From NCBI GenBank assembly GCA_002706335.1, contig PAKZ01000032.1, positions 1 through 64,000 on the forward strand: a stretch of DNA of 64,000 nt. The letters run 5' to 3'. This document shows, in pieces, positions 42,759-49,942 of this stretch (position 1 is its first letter; every line of letters starts with the position of its first letter). Below the pieces are notes generated by a model that was not told the DNA's origin, made no database searches, and saw nothing but the letters and a program-made list of their open reading frames with translations. A program made the position numbers and the translations under genes. This DNA comes from Ahrensia sp. GTDB taxonomy: Bacteria > Pseudomonadota > Alphaproteobacteria > Rhizobiales > Rhizobiaceae.

Positions 42759-43481
42759 CTATTGATGCGCGTCGAGCGACAGCGAAAGCAGCCGCGTCTG
42801 GAGCGCCTTGTCCTCGGCGAGCTCGCCCATGCCGCCATGGTGAACGATCCGCCCGTCGTCGATGACGCAGACATTGCGACCCAATGACGAAGCGAACAGG
42901 AAGTTCTGCTCGACAAGCAGGATCGTGGTGTCGCGCGAAATCTCCTGAAAGGCCGCGATCATTGCCCGGATGATCGACGGAGCCAGTCCCTTGGTCGGCT
43001 CGTCGATCAGGATGAGTTCGCGCTTCTCGACGATCGCCCGGGAGATCGCCAGCATCTGCTTCTGGCCGCCCGACAGCGACCATGCCGGCTTGGGCCAGAA
43101 CTTCTCCATCGCCGGAAACAACTCGAAGATCTGCCCGAGCCGATCGTCGTTGAAACTGCCGTCCGCCGTTGCCAGCCGCATGTTTTCCTGAACGGTCAGC
43201 CCACCGAAAATGCCCATGTTCTCAGGGACGTAGGCGATACCCAAGCGGGCGATATCAGAGGTGTGCATCGCGGTGATGTCGTGATGCTTGAAAACGATAG
43301 CACCCGACCGCGCCCGCCACAGGCCCATGATGGTGCGCAGCGTCGTGGTCTTGCCGGCGCCGTTGCGGCCGAGCAGCACATGCACACCGCCCTCGGGCAC
43401 ATTGAAGGAAATACCGTGCAGCACCTGATATTCGCCGATATCGGTATGCACGTCATCGAGGCGAAGAACATGGTCGTTCAT
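42759..43481 (-). CDS. ABC importer ATPase (LivF-like)
   Basis: A 240-residue ATPase with Walker A GRNGAGKTT, signature LSGGQKQMLAISRA, Walker B ELILIDEPTKGL and H-loop LLVEQNF. It couples ATP hydrolysis to transport through the LivH/LivM pair. Its start overlaps the end of the LivG-like gene by 4 bases. Confidence 0.93.
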   Translation of the reverse strand: MNDHVLRLDDVHTDIGEYQVLHGISFNVPEGGVHVLLGRNGAGKTTTLRTIMGLWRARSGAIVFKHHDITAMHTSDIARLGIAYVPENMGIFGGLTVQENMRLATADGSFNDDRLGQIFELFPAMEKFWPKPAWSLSGGQKQMLAISRAIVEKRELILIDEPTKGLAPSIIRAMIAAFQEISRDTTILLVEQNFLFASSLGRNVCVIDDGRIVHHGGMGELAEDKALQTRLLSLSLDAHQ

Positions 43482-44248
43482 GCCGCCGCCTCGTCCGCCG
43501 GAATGCCGAGATAGATTTCGCGCACGATCGGCATCGCGATCACCTCTTCCGGCGGCCCGTCCGCGACCAGTTCGCCATTGTTCAAGACGATGATGCGGTC
43601 GGCGAGTGCGCGCACGACATCCATCTTGTGTTCGACCAGCAGCACGGTCTTGGACGTGTCCTTGCGGATCTCGTCGATCAGTTCGAGGATCACCGGCGCC
43701 TCGTCGACGCTCATGCCGGCGGTCGGTTCGTCGAACATGAAGATATCCGGCTCCATCGCCAGCAGAAGTGCGACTTCCAGCTTGCGCTGATCGCCATGCG
43801 GCAAGGCCGCCGCCGGAAGACCCGCGACATCGTCGAGCCGCGTCGCCTTCAAATGCTGATACGCCTTGTCGGCGACGGTGCGAAAGGAGGAGGCCGGGCG
43901 GAACAGCCTCGGGCCGATGCCGTGCTTCGCCTGTACCGCGAGCCTGACATTTTCGAGCACGGAAAGCTTGGGAAACAGGTTCGTCAGTTGGAAGGCCCGG
44001 CCGATGCCGGCCTTGGCGCGCGCTGACGGTGAAAGACGCGTGATGTCATCGCCCCCCTTCAGGATCCTCCCCTCGCTTGGCGCAAGCTGACCGGAGATCA
44101 GACTGAAATAGGTGGTCTTGCCGGCCCCGTTCGGCCCGACAATCACCGTCAGTTCGCCGGGTTGAAAGGCACAGGAGACGGCGTCGACCGCGGTATGGCC
44201 GCCAAAGCGGATCGTCAGGTCTCGTGTCTCGATGGAAGGAGCCGTCAT
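43478..44248 (-). CDS. ABC importer ATPase (LivG-like)
   Basis: A 256-residue ATPase with Walker A GPNGAGKTT, a slightly degenerate signature (LPHGDQRKLEVAL, with PHG for SGG), Walker B DIFMFDEPTAGM and H-loop LLVEHKMD. It forms a heterodimer with the LivF-like protein. The changed signature motif is typical of LivG members (SHGxQ). A GC hairpin separates it from the binding-protein gene. Confidence 0.92.
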   Translation of the reverse strand: MTAPSIETRDLTIRFGGHTAVDAVSCAFQPGELTVIVGPNGAGKTTYFSLISGQLAPSEGRILKGGDDITRLSPSARAKAGIGRAFQLTNLFPKLSVLENVRLAVQAKHGIGPRLFRPASSFRTVADKAYQHLKATRLDDVAGLPAAALPHGDQRKLEVALLLAMEPDIFMFDEPTAGMSVDEAPVILELIDEIRKDTSKTVLLVEHKMDVVRALADRIIVLNNGELVADGPPEEVIAMPIVREIYLGIPADEAAA

Positions 44249-44265
44249 AAGGTCGCACCGGGTCG

Positions 44266-44288
44266 GCGGGCGCGCGAAACGCGCCCGC
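44266..44288. promoter_or_regulatory. Hairpin between the binding-protein and ATPase genes
   Basis: GCGGGCGCG and CGCGCCCGC form a perfect 9-bp stem with a 5-base loop. It follows the binding-protein stop by 21 bases, with the T-run only on the plus strand. In the minus-strand transcript it likely protects or partly terminates RNA so that more binding protein than ATPase is made. Confidence 0.6.
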
Positions 44289-44309
44289 TTTTCTTGCAGA
44301 ATTGGCCGC

Positions 44310-45512
44310 TTACTGGTTGTTGCGTCCGACGGGGATGTCCATTTCGTCAGGCTTGATTTCGCGAACCAGTTCCGGAACCGCCCAATCCACTCCGTCCTCT
44401 ACCTTGATCTTGAAGTGATACATGGACTGCAGTGCCTGATGATCCTCCGGACGGAAGGTCATTGTGCCTTTCGGCGTTTCCCAGCTCATGCCTTCCATGG
44501 TGGAAATCAGCGTCTCGGTATTCCATTCATCCGCGGTTTCGAGCGCCTTGACGATGGCAAGCGCCGCAGCCATGCCGCCTGCGGTAAAGAAGTCCGGCGG
44601 CGTGCCGAAACGCTTCTCGTGCTCGGCGACGAGCCAGTCATTGATCTCGTTCTTCGGCGATTCATAGTAGTAATAGATCGCGCCTTCCATGCCCGGCACC
44701 TTCTTGTAGGAAGCCATAGCCGGAAGAATGTTGCCGCCGGTCGAGAGCTCGATACCGTAGCGGCCTGGATCGGCAGCAGCGAGCGGCGTCATGGCGTCGA
44801 TTCCTGCGACATAGATGACGATGACCTTGCGGCCTTCCTTGTCCTTCAGGGCATTGAAAAGTCGTTCGATTGTAGCCGTGAAGTCGGTGGTCTGCTGCGG
44901 GACATATTCCTCGGCCTCAACCGTCGCACCGGAGCCTTCCAGCGCCTTCTTGAAGGCCGCGATACCGTCTCGTCCAAAGGCGTAATCCTGAGCCAGCGTC
45001 GCGACGTGCAGGTTTTCGTCGGGCGCCAATGCCAGCGCCTGCGCCTGCATATCCATCGACGAGTTGCGCGATGTCTTGAAGACATAGCGGTTCGAATCCG
45101 GACCGGTGAGCGAATCCGCCACCGCCGGCTCCACAAGCAGAATCTTCTCGTATTCTTCGGCCACCGGCAGCATCGCGGTGGTGACGCCGGACGAGGTGCC
45201 GCCTACGGCAATCAACGCCTCATCGTCACCATAGGCCTCGGCGAGCGCGGCGCGGGCGATATCGGGCTTGAACTGGGTATCCTTCTCGATCAGCTCGATC
45301 TTCTTGCCCTTGATCTCCATCGTGCCATTGGTCGCGTATTCAAGGCCGAGCTGGAAGCCGGTCGAGGTCTGCTTCGAATAGACCTCCAGCGGCGAGCCGG
45401 ACAGGCCGTGAACGAGAGCGATCTTGGCGGTATCGTCTTGCGCGCTGGCCGTACCGAAAGCCGCCGCGGCGACCGCTCCAGCGACGGTCAATGTCGCGAA
45501 AATCCGTTTCAT
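44310..45512 (-). CDS. ABC importer periplasmic substrate-binding protein
   Basis: A 400-residue Peripla_BP_6/leucine-binding-type protein with a signal peptide (MKRIFATLTVAGAVAAAAF, cleavage near ASA-Q). The fold is seen in IALVHGLSGSPLEVY, VGGTSSGVTTAMLPVAEEY and TLAQDYAFGRDG. This subgroup is broad and includes binders of amino acids, urea and aromatic acids. It is the first gene of the import operon and is divergent from the PAS-LuxR regulator, whose intergenic region has two palindromes. Confidence 0.92.
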   Translation of the reverse strand: MKRIFATLTVAGAVAAAAFGTASAQDDTAKIALVHGLSGSPLEVYSKQTSTGFQLGLEYATNGTMEIKGKKIELIEKDTQFKPDIARAALAEAYGDDEALIAVGGTSSGVTTAMLPVAEEYEKILLVEPAVADSLTGPDSNRYVFKTSRNSSMDMQAQALALAPDENLHVATLAQDYAFGRDGIAAFKKALEGSGATVEAEEYVPQQTTDFTATIERLFNALKDKEGRKVIVIYVAGIDAMTPLAAADPGRYGIELSTGGNILPAMASYKKVPGMEGAIYYYYESPKNEINDWLVAEHEKRFGTPPDFFTAGGMAAALAIVKALETADEWNTETLISTMEGMSWETPKGTMTFRPEDHQALQSMYHFKIKVEDGVDWAVPELVREIKPDEMDIPVGRNNQ

Positions 45513-45562
45513 GTCGTTTCCTCCATCTTATGGCCAGGCGTTCCCGGACGCCCTGACGCCAG

Positions 45563-45596
45563 CCGGCATCGCGATGCCGGACTACGTGAATTCACG
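45563..45596. promoter_or_regulatory. Two adjacent perfect palindromes in the importer/regulator intergenic region
   Basis: An 18-base palindrome CCGGCATCGCGATGCCGG (45563-45580) and, four bases later, a 12-base palindrome CGTGAATTCACG (45585-45596). They sit 51 and 73 bases upstream of the binding-protein start and about 190-220 bases before the LuxR-type gene. They are candidate operators for the PAS-LuxR regulator acting on both transcripts. Confidence 0.5.
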
Positions 45597-45785
45597 CGAT
45601 CGCGGAGCCGTCGGGTTGGCATTCTGGCGAAACGAACAAGCGTTTTGCGGTATCCTCCCCATCGGCCCTTCGGCCGCCATCCGGCACCGCCGGATCCTCC
45701 CATATGCACATTCCTCGTTGCGCAGTCGGGCCGCATGGTAGTATCCGCTCGAACTCGAAAGGCTGGCAATATCGTAGAAACACGC

Positions 45786-46358
45786 ATGGGCAATACGGAT
45801 AACTACGAAGACCTGGACCGGCTGGCCTGGGAGCATGCGCCGGTCGGCATCGTGATGACGGAGAACCGTGTCATCCGGACCTGCAATCCGGCCTTCGCGA
45901 AAATGTTCGGCTTTACCGTGGACAAGCTGCGCGACCAGTCCTTCGCCATCCTCTACCCCTCCTACGAGGAGTTCGTGAAAGCCCGCAATATCGGCGTCAA
46001 GCCGCTGCGCGAGATCAATCGCTATTCCGACGAGCGCATCATGGCCCGTTCCGACGGGTCGATGTTCTGGTGCCGGGTGCGCGGCATGACGCTGACGGAG
46101 GAAGGAGACCCGCTGATGAAGGCGGTATGGAGCTTCGCCGATCTGTCGCACGAGCGGCCGATGCACCAACTGACGACGCGCGAACGCCAACTCGTGATGT
46201 TTCTCGGCGAAGGGCGAACCTCGAAGGAAATCGCCCGGATCATCGACATTTCGCCGCGCACGGTGGAGGCCTACCGGGCGCGGCTTTTAAAGAAATTTCA
46301 GGCGGCCAATGTCGCCGAGCTGCTGGGCAAACTCGGCGGCATGCCGGGTCTGGGCTGA
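45786..46358 (+). CDS. PAS-LuxR (helix-turn-helix) transcriptional regulator
   Basis: A 190-residue regulator. The N-terminal PAS domain (about 10-115: APVGIVMTENRVIRTCNPAFAKMFG, then DGSMFWCRVRGM) may bind a small molecule or a cofactor. The C-terminal LuxR/GerE domain (about 125-185) is LTTRERQLVMFLGEGRTSKEIA with the recognition helix in DISPRTVEAYRARLL. No receiver domain is present, so it is not a classical response regulator. The ATG at 45786 is preferred, though its ribosome site is weak; ATG 45735 is an alternative. It converges on metF2 with 3 bases between stops. Confidence 0.85.
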   Translation: MGNTDNYEDLDRLAWEHAPVGIVMTENRVIRTCNPAFAKMFGFTVDKLRDQSFAILYPSYEEFVKARNIGVKPLREINRYSDERIMARSDGSMFWCRVRGMTLTEEGDPLMKAVWSFADLSHERPMHQLTTRERQLVMFLGEGRTSKEIARIIDISPRTVEAYRARLLKKFQAANVAELLGKLGGMPGLG

Positions 46359-46361
46359 CGC

Positions 46362-47255
46362 TCAGGCGTTTTCCGACGCCCAGTTGGCATTGGTCTTGAT
46401 GCCGCCCAGCGGGAAGAAGTGCACCTTCTCGATCAGGCTGTCCGGATTTGCCGCCTTGTAGGCCGCGAGTTCAGCGACAACCTCGGTCGGCTCATAAGGA
46501 AGCAGCAGCTTCGACATGTCCATGGCGCGCTTCTGCAGCACCTTGAGCGAGGGACCGACACCGCAAGCGACCGCGAACTTGATCAGCGTCTGGAGTTTCG
46601 CCGGACCGGCGACGCCGACATGGATCGGCAATGTAATGCCGGCCGACTTCAGCCGCTCGGCCCAGGCAGCGATCGGCTTGGCGTCGAAGGCGAACTGCGT
46701 GGCGATCGCCATCTCGGCATCCGTGCGCTCGGAGAAGGCTTGCTTCCACAGCATGGCGTCGTCGACATTTTTCGTCGAGCCGTCCTTGTCGATGTCCTTG
46801 TTGCCTTCGGGATGGCCGGCGACATGCAAGCGCTTGAAGCCATATTGGTCGAACAGGCCGGATTCCATCAACTGCATTGAGGAATGGAAATCGCCGACCG
46901 GCTTCTCGACGCCGCCGGCAAGCAGAAGCGCCTGGTCGACGCCGGCCTCGCCCTGATAGCGCTTGATCCAATCCTCAAGCGTCGCCTTGTCCTTGATGAT
47001 GCGCGCCGGGAAATGCGGCATAACCGGGAAACTGTCTTCATGCAGCCGCTTCGCCGTCTCGACCATTTCCTCGATCGGCGTGCCCTCGATATGGGCGATA
47101 TAGACACGGGTTCCAGCGGGCAGCAGAGCCTTGAAATCCTCCACCTTAGCCGCGGTGCGCGGCATCACTTCTATAGAGAAACCCTCAATAAAGGCACCGA
47201 GCGAAGCCGCGTTGGCGGCAGTGTCGATTTTTCCACGTTTGAGAATGTTGAGCAT
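46362..47255 (-). CDS. metF: MetF-like methylenetetrahydrofolate reductase (second copy)
   Basis: A 297-residue TIM-barrel reductase with FSIEVMPRTAAKVEDF, HVAGHPEGNKDI, ATQFAFDAKPI, HVGVAGPAKLQTL and the closing HFFPLGGIKTNANW. It is a paralogue of the gene at 3141-4046. Beside LigM it most likely oxidises methyl-H4folate made by O-demethylation to methylene-H4folate, as in Sphingobium SYK-6, where metF lies beside ligM. The ATG at 47255 has GGAGGCGCC ahead. TGTGTACA lies 31 bases before the ATG and TGTATACA 116 bases before it, so it seems to belong to the same regulon as ligM. Confidence 0.87.
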   Translation of the reverse strand: MLNILKRGKIDTAANAASLGAFIEGFSIEVMPRTAAKVEDFKALLPAGTRVYIAHIEGTPIEEMVETAKRLHEDSFPVMPHFPARIIKDKATLEDWIKRYQGEAGVDQALLLAGGVEKPVGDFHSSMQLMESGLFDQYGFKRLHVAGHPEGNKDIDKDGSTKNVDDAMLWKQAFSERTDAEMAIATQFAFDAKPIAAWAERLKSAGITLPIHVGVAGPAKLQTLIKFAVACGVGPSLKVLQKRAMDMSKLLLPYEPTEVVAELAAYKAANPDSLIEKVHFFPLGGIKTNANWASENA

Positions 47256-47285
47256 AGCCGGCGCCTCCTCCGCCCGAGATAAAAT

Positions 47286-47293
47286 TGTGTACA
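47286..47293. promoter_or_regulatory. Variant operator TGTGTACA before metF2
   Basis: One mismatch from TGTATACA and placed 31 bases before the metF2 ATG, matching the 26-30 base spacing of the exact sites at fdsG and ligM. Confidence 0.45.
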
Positions 47294-47370
47294 CGCACGA
47301 GTGACTGGAGCGGCCATATCGCCGCCTTCCCGCAATATAATGCAGGCAATCTTACAATGCGAGAAGATTC

Positions 47371-47378
47371 TGTATACA
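47371..47378. promoter_or_regulatory. TGTATACA palindrome upstream of metF2
   Basis: Exact palindrome 116 bases upstream of the metF2 start and downstream of ligM. With the variant at 47286 it gives this promoter two candidate GntR sites. Confidence 0.5.
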
Positions 47379-47422
47379 CAGCAGGCCTCGACGACAAAGG
47401 CCTGCGGTCACGGCACCGCAAT

Positions 47423-47459
47423 GAAAATGGCCGTCGATCCTTTACGGACCGACGGCCAT
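47423..47459 (-). terminator. Terminator after ligM
   Basis: On the minus strand, ATGGCCGTCG and CGACGGCCAT form a 10-bp stem (13-base loop) followed by TTTTC. It lies about 50 bases after the ligM stop; a second GC hairpin (GGCGCGGC/GCCGCGCC, 47479-47498) lies between. Together they separate ligM from metF2. Confidence 0.75.
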
Positions 47460-47509
47460 CGAAGAGATCTTATGGCCGGGCGCGGCTTGCGCCGCGCCGA
47501 CCTCCGGCG

Positions 47510-48922
47510 TCAGGACGCCTTCTTGGTGCGCCAGCTGTCGGCGTAGTTTTCGCGAGCCTCGGCCGCATAGGGCGTGGGAGCGACGCGGACACGAATCTCC
47601 ATCTGCTTATGCGGTTCGGTCGAGGTCTTGCCAGTGGTTTCCGGCTCGCCCCAGACGAGAGTGAGGATTTCCTCTTCCTGGACGTCGACATCGACGACGC
47701 CGAGCGACAGACAGCGACGCTCATTCCAGGAGTAGCCGTTGAACATCGACATGCCGACCTTCTTGCCGTCCTTGAGGATAAGGTCGGCGGAGGAGGACGC
47801 ATAGTTCGGCTGCGGGAAGTCGATCCACTTACCCGGAGTGCCGTCTTCGAAAGCGGTCGCGATAACCTTCAGCACGTCTTCCGGGTTCCACTCGAAGGTG
47901 ACCTTCTTGCGCTTCGGGCCGTCGGCCTTGATCTTCTCGAGAGCCGCCTTGCCGACGAAATCGTCCTTCTTCCAGCCAATGTAGAAGTCGTAACCGAGTT
48001 CGAACGGGTTGACGTAGTAGTCTTCGATATTGTCGGAGACGAAGGAACCGCCGATCGCTCCGGCCGCCTCATACATGTCGGCGCCGAGCCAGTCGCGGTA
48101 GTCGGCCAGCATGCCGTCGCCCGTGTAGATGCCGGGCAGCGGGGACGGGATCCAGCCCGATTCCAGCGTGTTGGTCGAGTAGGCGCGGCTGCCGCACTGT
48201 ACCAGATTGACGCCGGCTTCCTTGGCCGCCTGCATGATCGTGGAGTGAATGTAATCCTTGTCCTTGTACGGACCCCAGACTTCAAGACCCGGCGCACCCG
48301 CCATGCCGTGACGCAGCGCCTGCACCTTCTTCGAACCAATATTGATCCAGTCGACGTGGAAGAACTTGATGTCCGGAATCGGACCGCCGTTCATCTTCTC
48401 GAAGACCTTCGGAGCCTCGGGGCCCTGAATCTGGAAACGGTAATGCTCGCGCAGCACGCGCTCGCCTTCCGGACGGCTGGGCGACCGCGGATCGTGACGG
48501 ATGCGCACGTTCCACTTGCCCCAGGCCGATGCGAACAGCAGCCAATGCGACGTCGGGGCGCGGCCGACGAGGATGTACTTGTCCTCACGCTCGCGGAAAA
48601 TGATGTGGTCGCCGATGACGTGGCCATTAGGCGTGACCGGCACATAGTGCTTTGCGCGGTTCAGGTCGAAATTCGAGAAGGAGTTGATGCCGTGATAGGC
48701 CAGAAACTCGGTTGCCTGCGGGCCTTCGACGATCAGTTCGTCCATGTGGTGCGACTGATCGAAAAGCACGGCGCCATCGCGCCACGCGGCCTGCTCGCTG
48801 CGCCAGTTGGTGAATTCCGGAGCGACGACGGGGTATACATACATACCGATCTTGGAGTTGCGCAGCATCTCAACCGCGCCGCCGGATGCCTTCATAACTT
48901 CGGAAAGTGACGATTTTGTCAT
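47510..48922 (-). CDS. ligM: LigM/DesA-type tetrahydrofolate-dependent O-demethylase
   Basis: A 470-residue GcvT-fold enzyme. From memory of Sphingobium LigM, near-identical blocks are the N-terminal VEMLRNSKIG and YVYPVVAPEFTNWR, LFDQSHHM, YVPVTPNGHVIGDHIIF, RHGMAGAPGLEVWGPY, NTLESGWIPSPLPGIYTGD, GGSFVSDNIEDYYVNPFELGY and VEPHKQMEIR. LigM and DesA move methyl from vanillate, 3-O-methylgallate or syringate to H4folate. The exact substrate here is unknown and it could be another O- or N-methyl compound. ATG 48922 follows GGAGG. Its own promoter region carries TGTATACA 30 bases ahead, and a terminator follows. It neighbours metF2 and a GntR regulator. Confidence 0.85.
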   Translation of the reverse strand: MTKSSLSEVMKASGGAVEMLRNSKIGMYVYPVVAPEFTNWRSEQAAWRDGAVLFDQSHHMDELIVEGPQATEFLAYHGINSFSNFDLNRAKHYVPVTPNGHVIGDHIIFREREDKYILVGRAPTSHWLLFASAWGKWNVRIRHDPRSPSRPEGERVLREHYRFQIQGPEAPKVFEKMNGGPIPDIKFFHVDWINIGSKKVQALRHGMAGAPGLEVWGPYKDKDYIHSTIMQAAKEAGVNLVQCGSRAYSTNTLESGWIPSPLPGIYTGDGMLADYRDWLGADMYEAAGAIGGSFVSDNIEDYYVNPFELGYDFYIGWKKDDFVGKAALEKIKADGPKRKKVTFEWNPEDVLKVIATAFEDGTPGKWIDFPQPNYASSSADLILKDGKKVGMSMFNGYSWNERRCLSLGVVDVDVQEEEILTLVWGEPETTGKTSTEPHKQMEIRVRVAPTPYAAEARENYADSWRTKKAS

Positions 48923-48951
48923 ATTTATCCTCCCATGGACTGGATGCGTTG

Positions 48952-48959
48952 TGTATACA
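48952..48959. promoter_or_regulatory. TGTATACA palindrome before ligM
   Basis: Exact palindrome 30 bases before the ligM ATG. The sequence continues as TTGTGTATACATTA, so it is AT-rich around the site. Confidence 0.6.
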
Positions 48960-49084
48960 TTATCTAGTGCCGGATCGTATCGCCCGTTGCAAGCAATTTC
49001 TCTCGACACGCAAAATTTTGCCGAACGCCGCCAATAGGACGGCGTTAGCCGCGGCAGACCGCGGTCACTTAATCTCGGGAGAGA

Positions 49085-49819
49085 TCACGCCACGACGAGC
49101 GCATGGCCCGGAACGCGCTCCATCAGGCTCCGGTCTTCAAGCAGCACATATTCCATGTTGCGCCGCGCGATGCGCGCATGTTCGCGCGCCAGACCTTCGG
49201 CGCGCGTACCTTCACGGGCAGCAATCGCCTCGACGATCGCGCGATGCTGCGCTTGGGCAACATTGAGCGACCGGCGGAAAGCCTCGATATCCGCCCTGTC
49301 CGGCGTGAAGGCCGAGGGCGACGCGAAAGGCAGGCGAGCGGCCCGCTCCACTTCATGGGTCACGATCTTGCTGCCCGCCAGCCCCGCCAGTTCGGAATGA
49401 AATCTGGCATTTAGCTCGGAGTACGCCTCGAAATCGACTTCGCCCGGCGCAGCGCCGAAACAAGCATCGAGATCGTTCAGGACGCCCTGAATGCGCGCCA
49501 TGGCCTCCGGCTTGACGCCGCGTTCCGCGGCAAGGCGCGCCGCAGTCCCCTCCATCACGCCGCGCAGCTCGATCGCATCGATCACGTCGGAAAAGGTGAA
49601 TTGGCGCACGACGAAACCGCCGCTTTTGGCCCGTTCGAGAAGTCCCTCCTCCGCCAGACGCGACATCGCATCGCGAAGCGGTGTGCGTGAAATCTCGAGT
49701 TCTTCGGCAAGCGGCACCTCGAAAAGGCGCGTTCCGCCAGGCAGGTCGCCGGCAAGAATTTTCTTCCGCAACTCTATGACGGTGCGTGTCGCGTGTGTCT
49801 TGTTGCCGTTTTGCTGCAT
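49085..49819 (-). CDS. GntR-family regulator (FCD), candidate regulator of ligM, metF2 and fds
   Basis: A 244-residue FadR-subfamily regulator. The N-terminal winged helix includes LRKKILAGDLPGG and RTPLRDAMSRLAEEGLLE; the C-terminal FCD domain (about 80-225) binds a small-molecule ligand, often an acid. It lies upstream of ligM on the same strand. A TGTATACA palindrome 15 bases before its ATG suggests autoregulation; the same palindrome before ligM, metF2 and fdsG makes it the best candidate for the operator-binding factor. FCD GntR proteins do recognise GTnnAC-centred palindromes. Confidence 0.88.
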   Translation of the reverse strand: MQQNGNKTHATRTVIELRKKILAGDLPGGTRLFEVPLAEELEISRTPLRDAMSRLAEEGLLERAKSGGFVVRQFTFSDVIDAIELRGVMEGTAARLAAERGVKPEAMARIQGVLNDLDACFGAAPGEVDFEAYSELNARFHSELAGLAGSKIVTHEVERAARLPFASPSAFTPDRADIEAFRRSLNVAQAQHRAIVEAIAAREGTRAEGLAREHARIARRNMEYVLLEDRSLMERVPGHALVVA

Positions 49820-49833
49820 AATGTCTTGGCCTG

Positions 49834-49841
49834 TGTATACA
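49834..49841. promoter_or_regulatory. TGTATACA palindrome before the GntR gene
   Basis: Exact palindrome 15 bases before the gntR start, so a bound protein would block translation initiation region DNA; consistent with autoregulation. Confidence 0.6.
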
Positions 49842-49942
49842 TCGCTCCGCGCAAATATGCACTTTTTTGCCCGAACATGCCAACTGCCACTACTGGTGAT
49901 GTGCGATCTGCCTCGGGATGCGGGATGCGACGCCCCGGGGCC

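Noticed and set aside
44232-46358. A single 708-residue plus-strand protein ending in a LuxR domain
   Set aside because: Its first two thirds are the antisense of the substrate-binding protein gene; only the part from about 45786 shows PAS and LuxR domains.
48833-48840. GTATACAT inside ligM as a further GntR site
   Set aside because: It differs from TGTATACA, encodes conserved MYVYP residues and lies within the gene.
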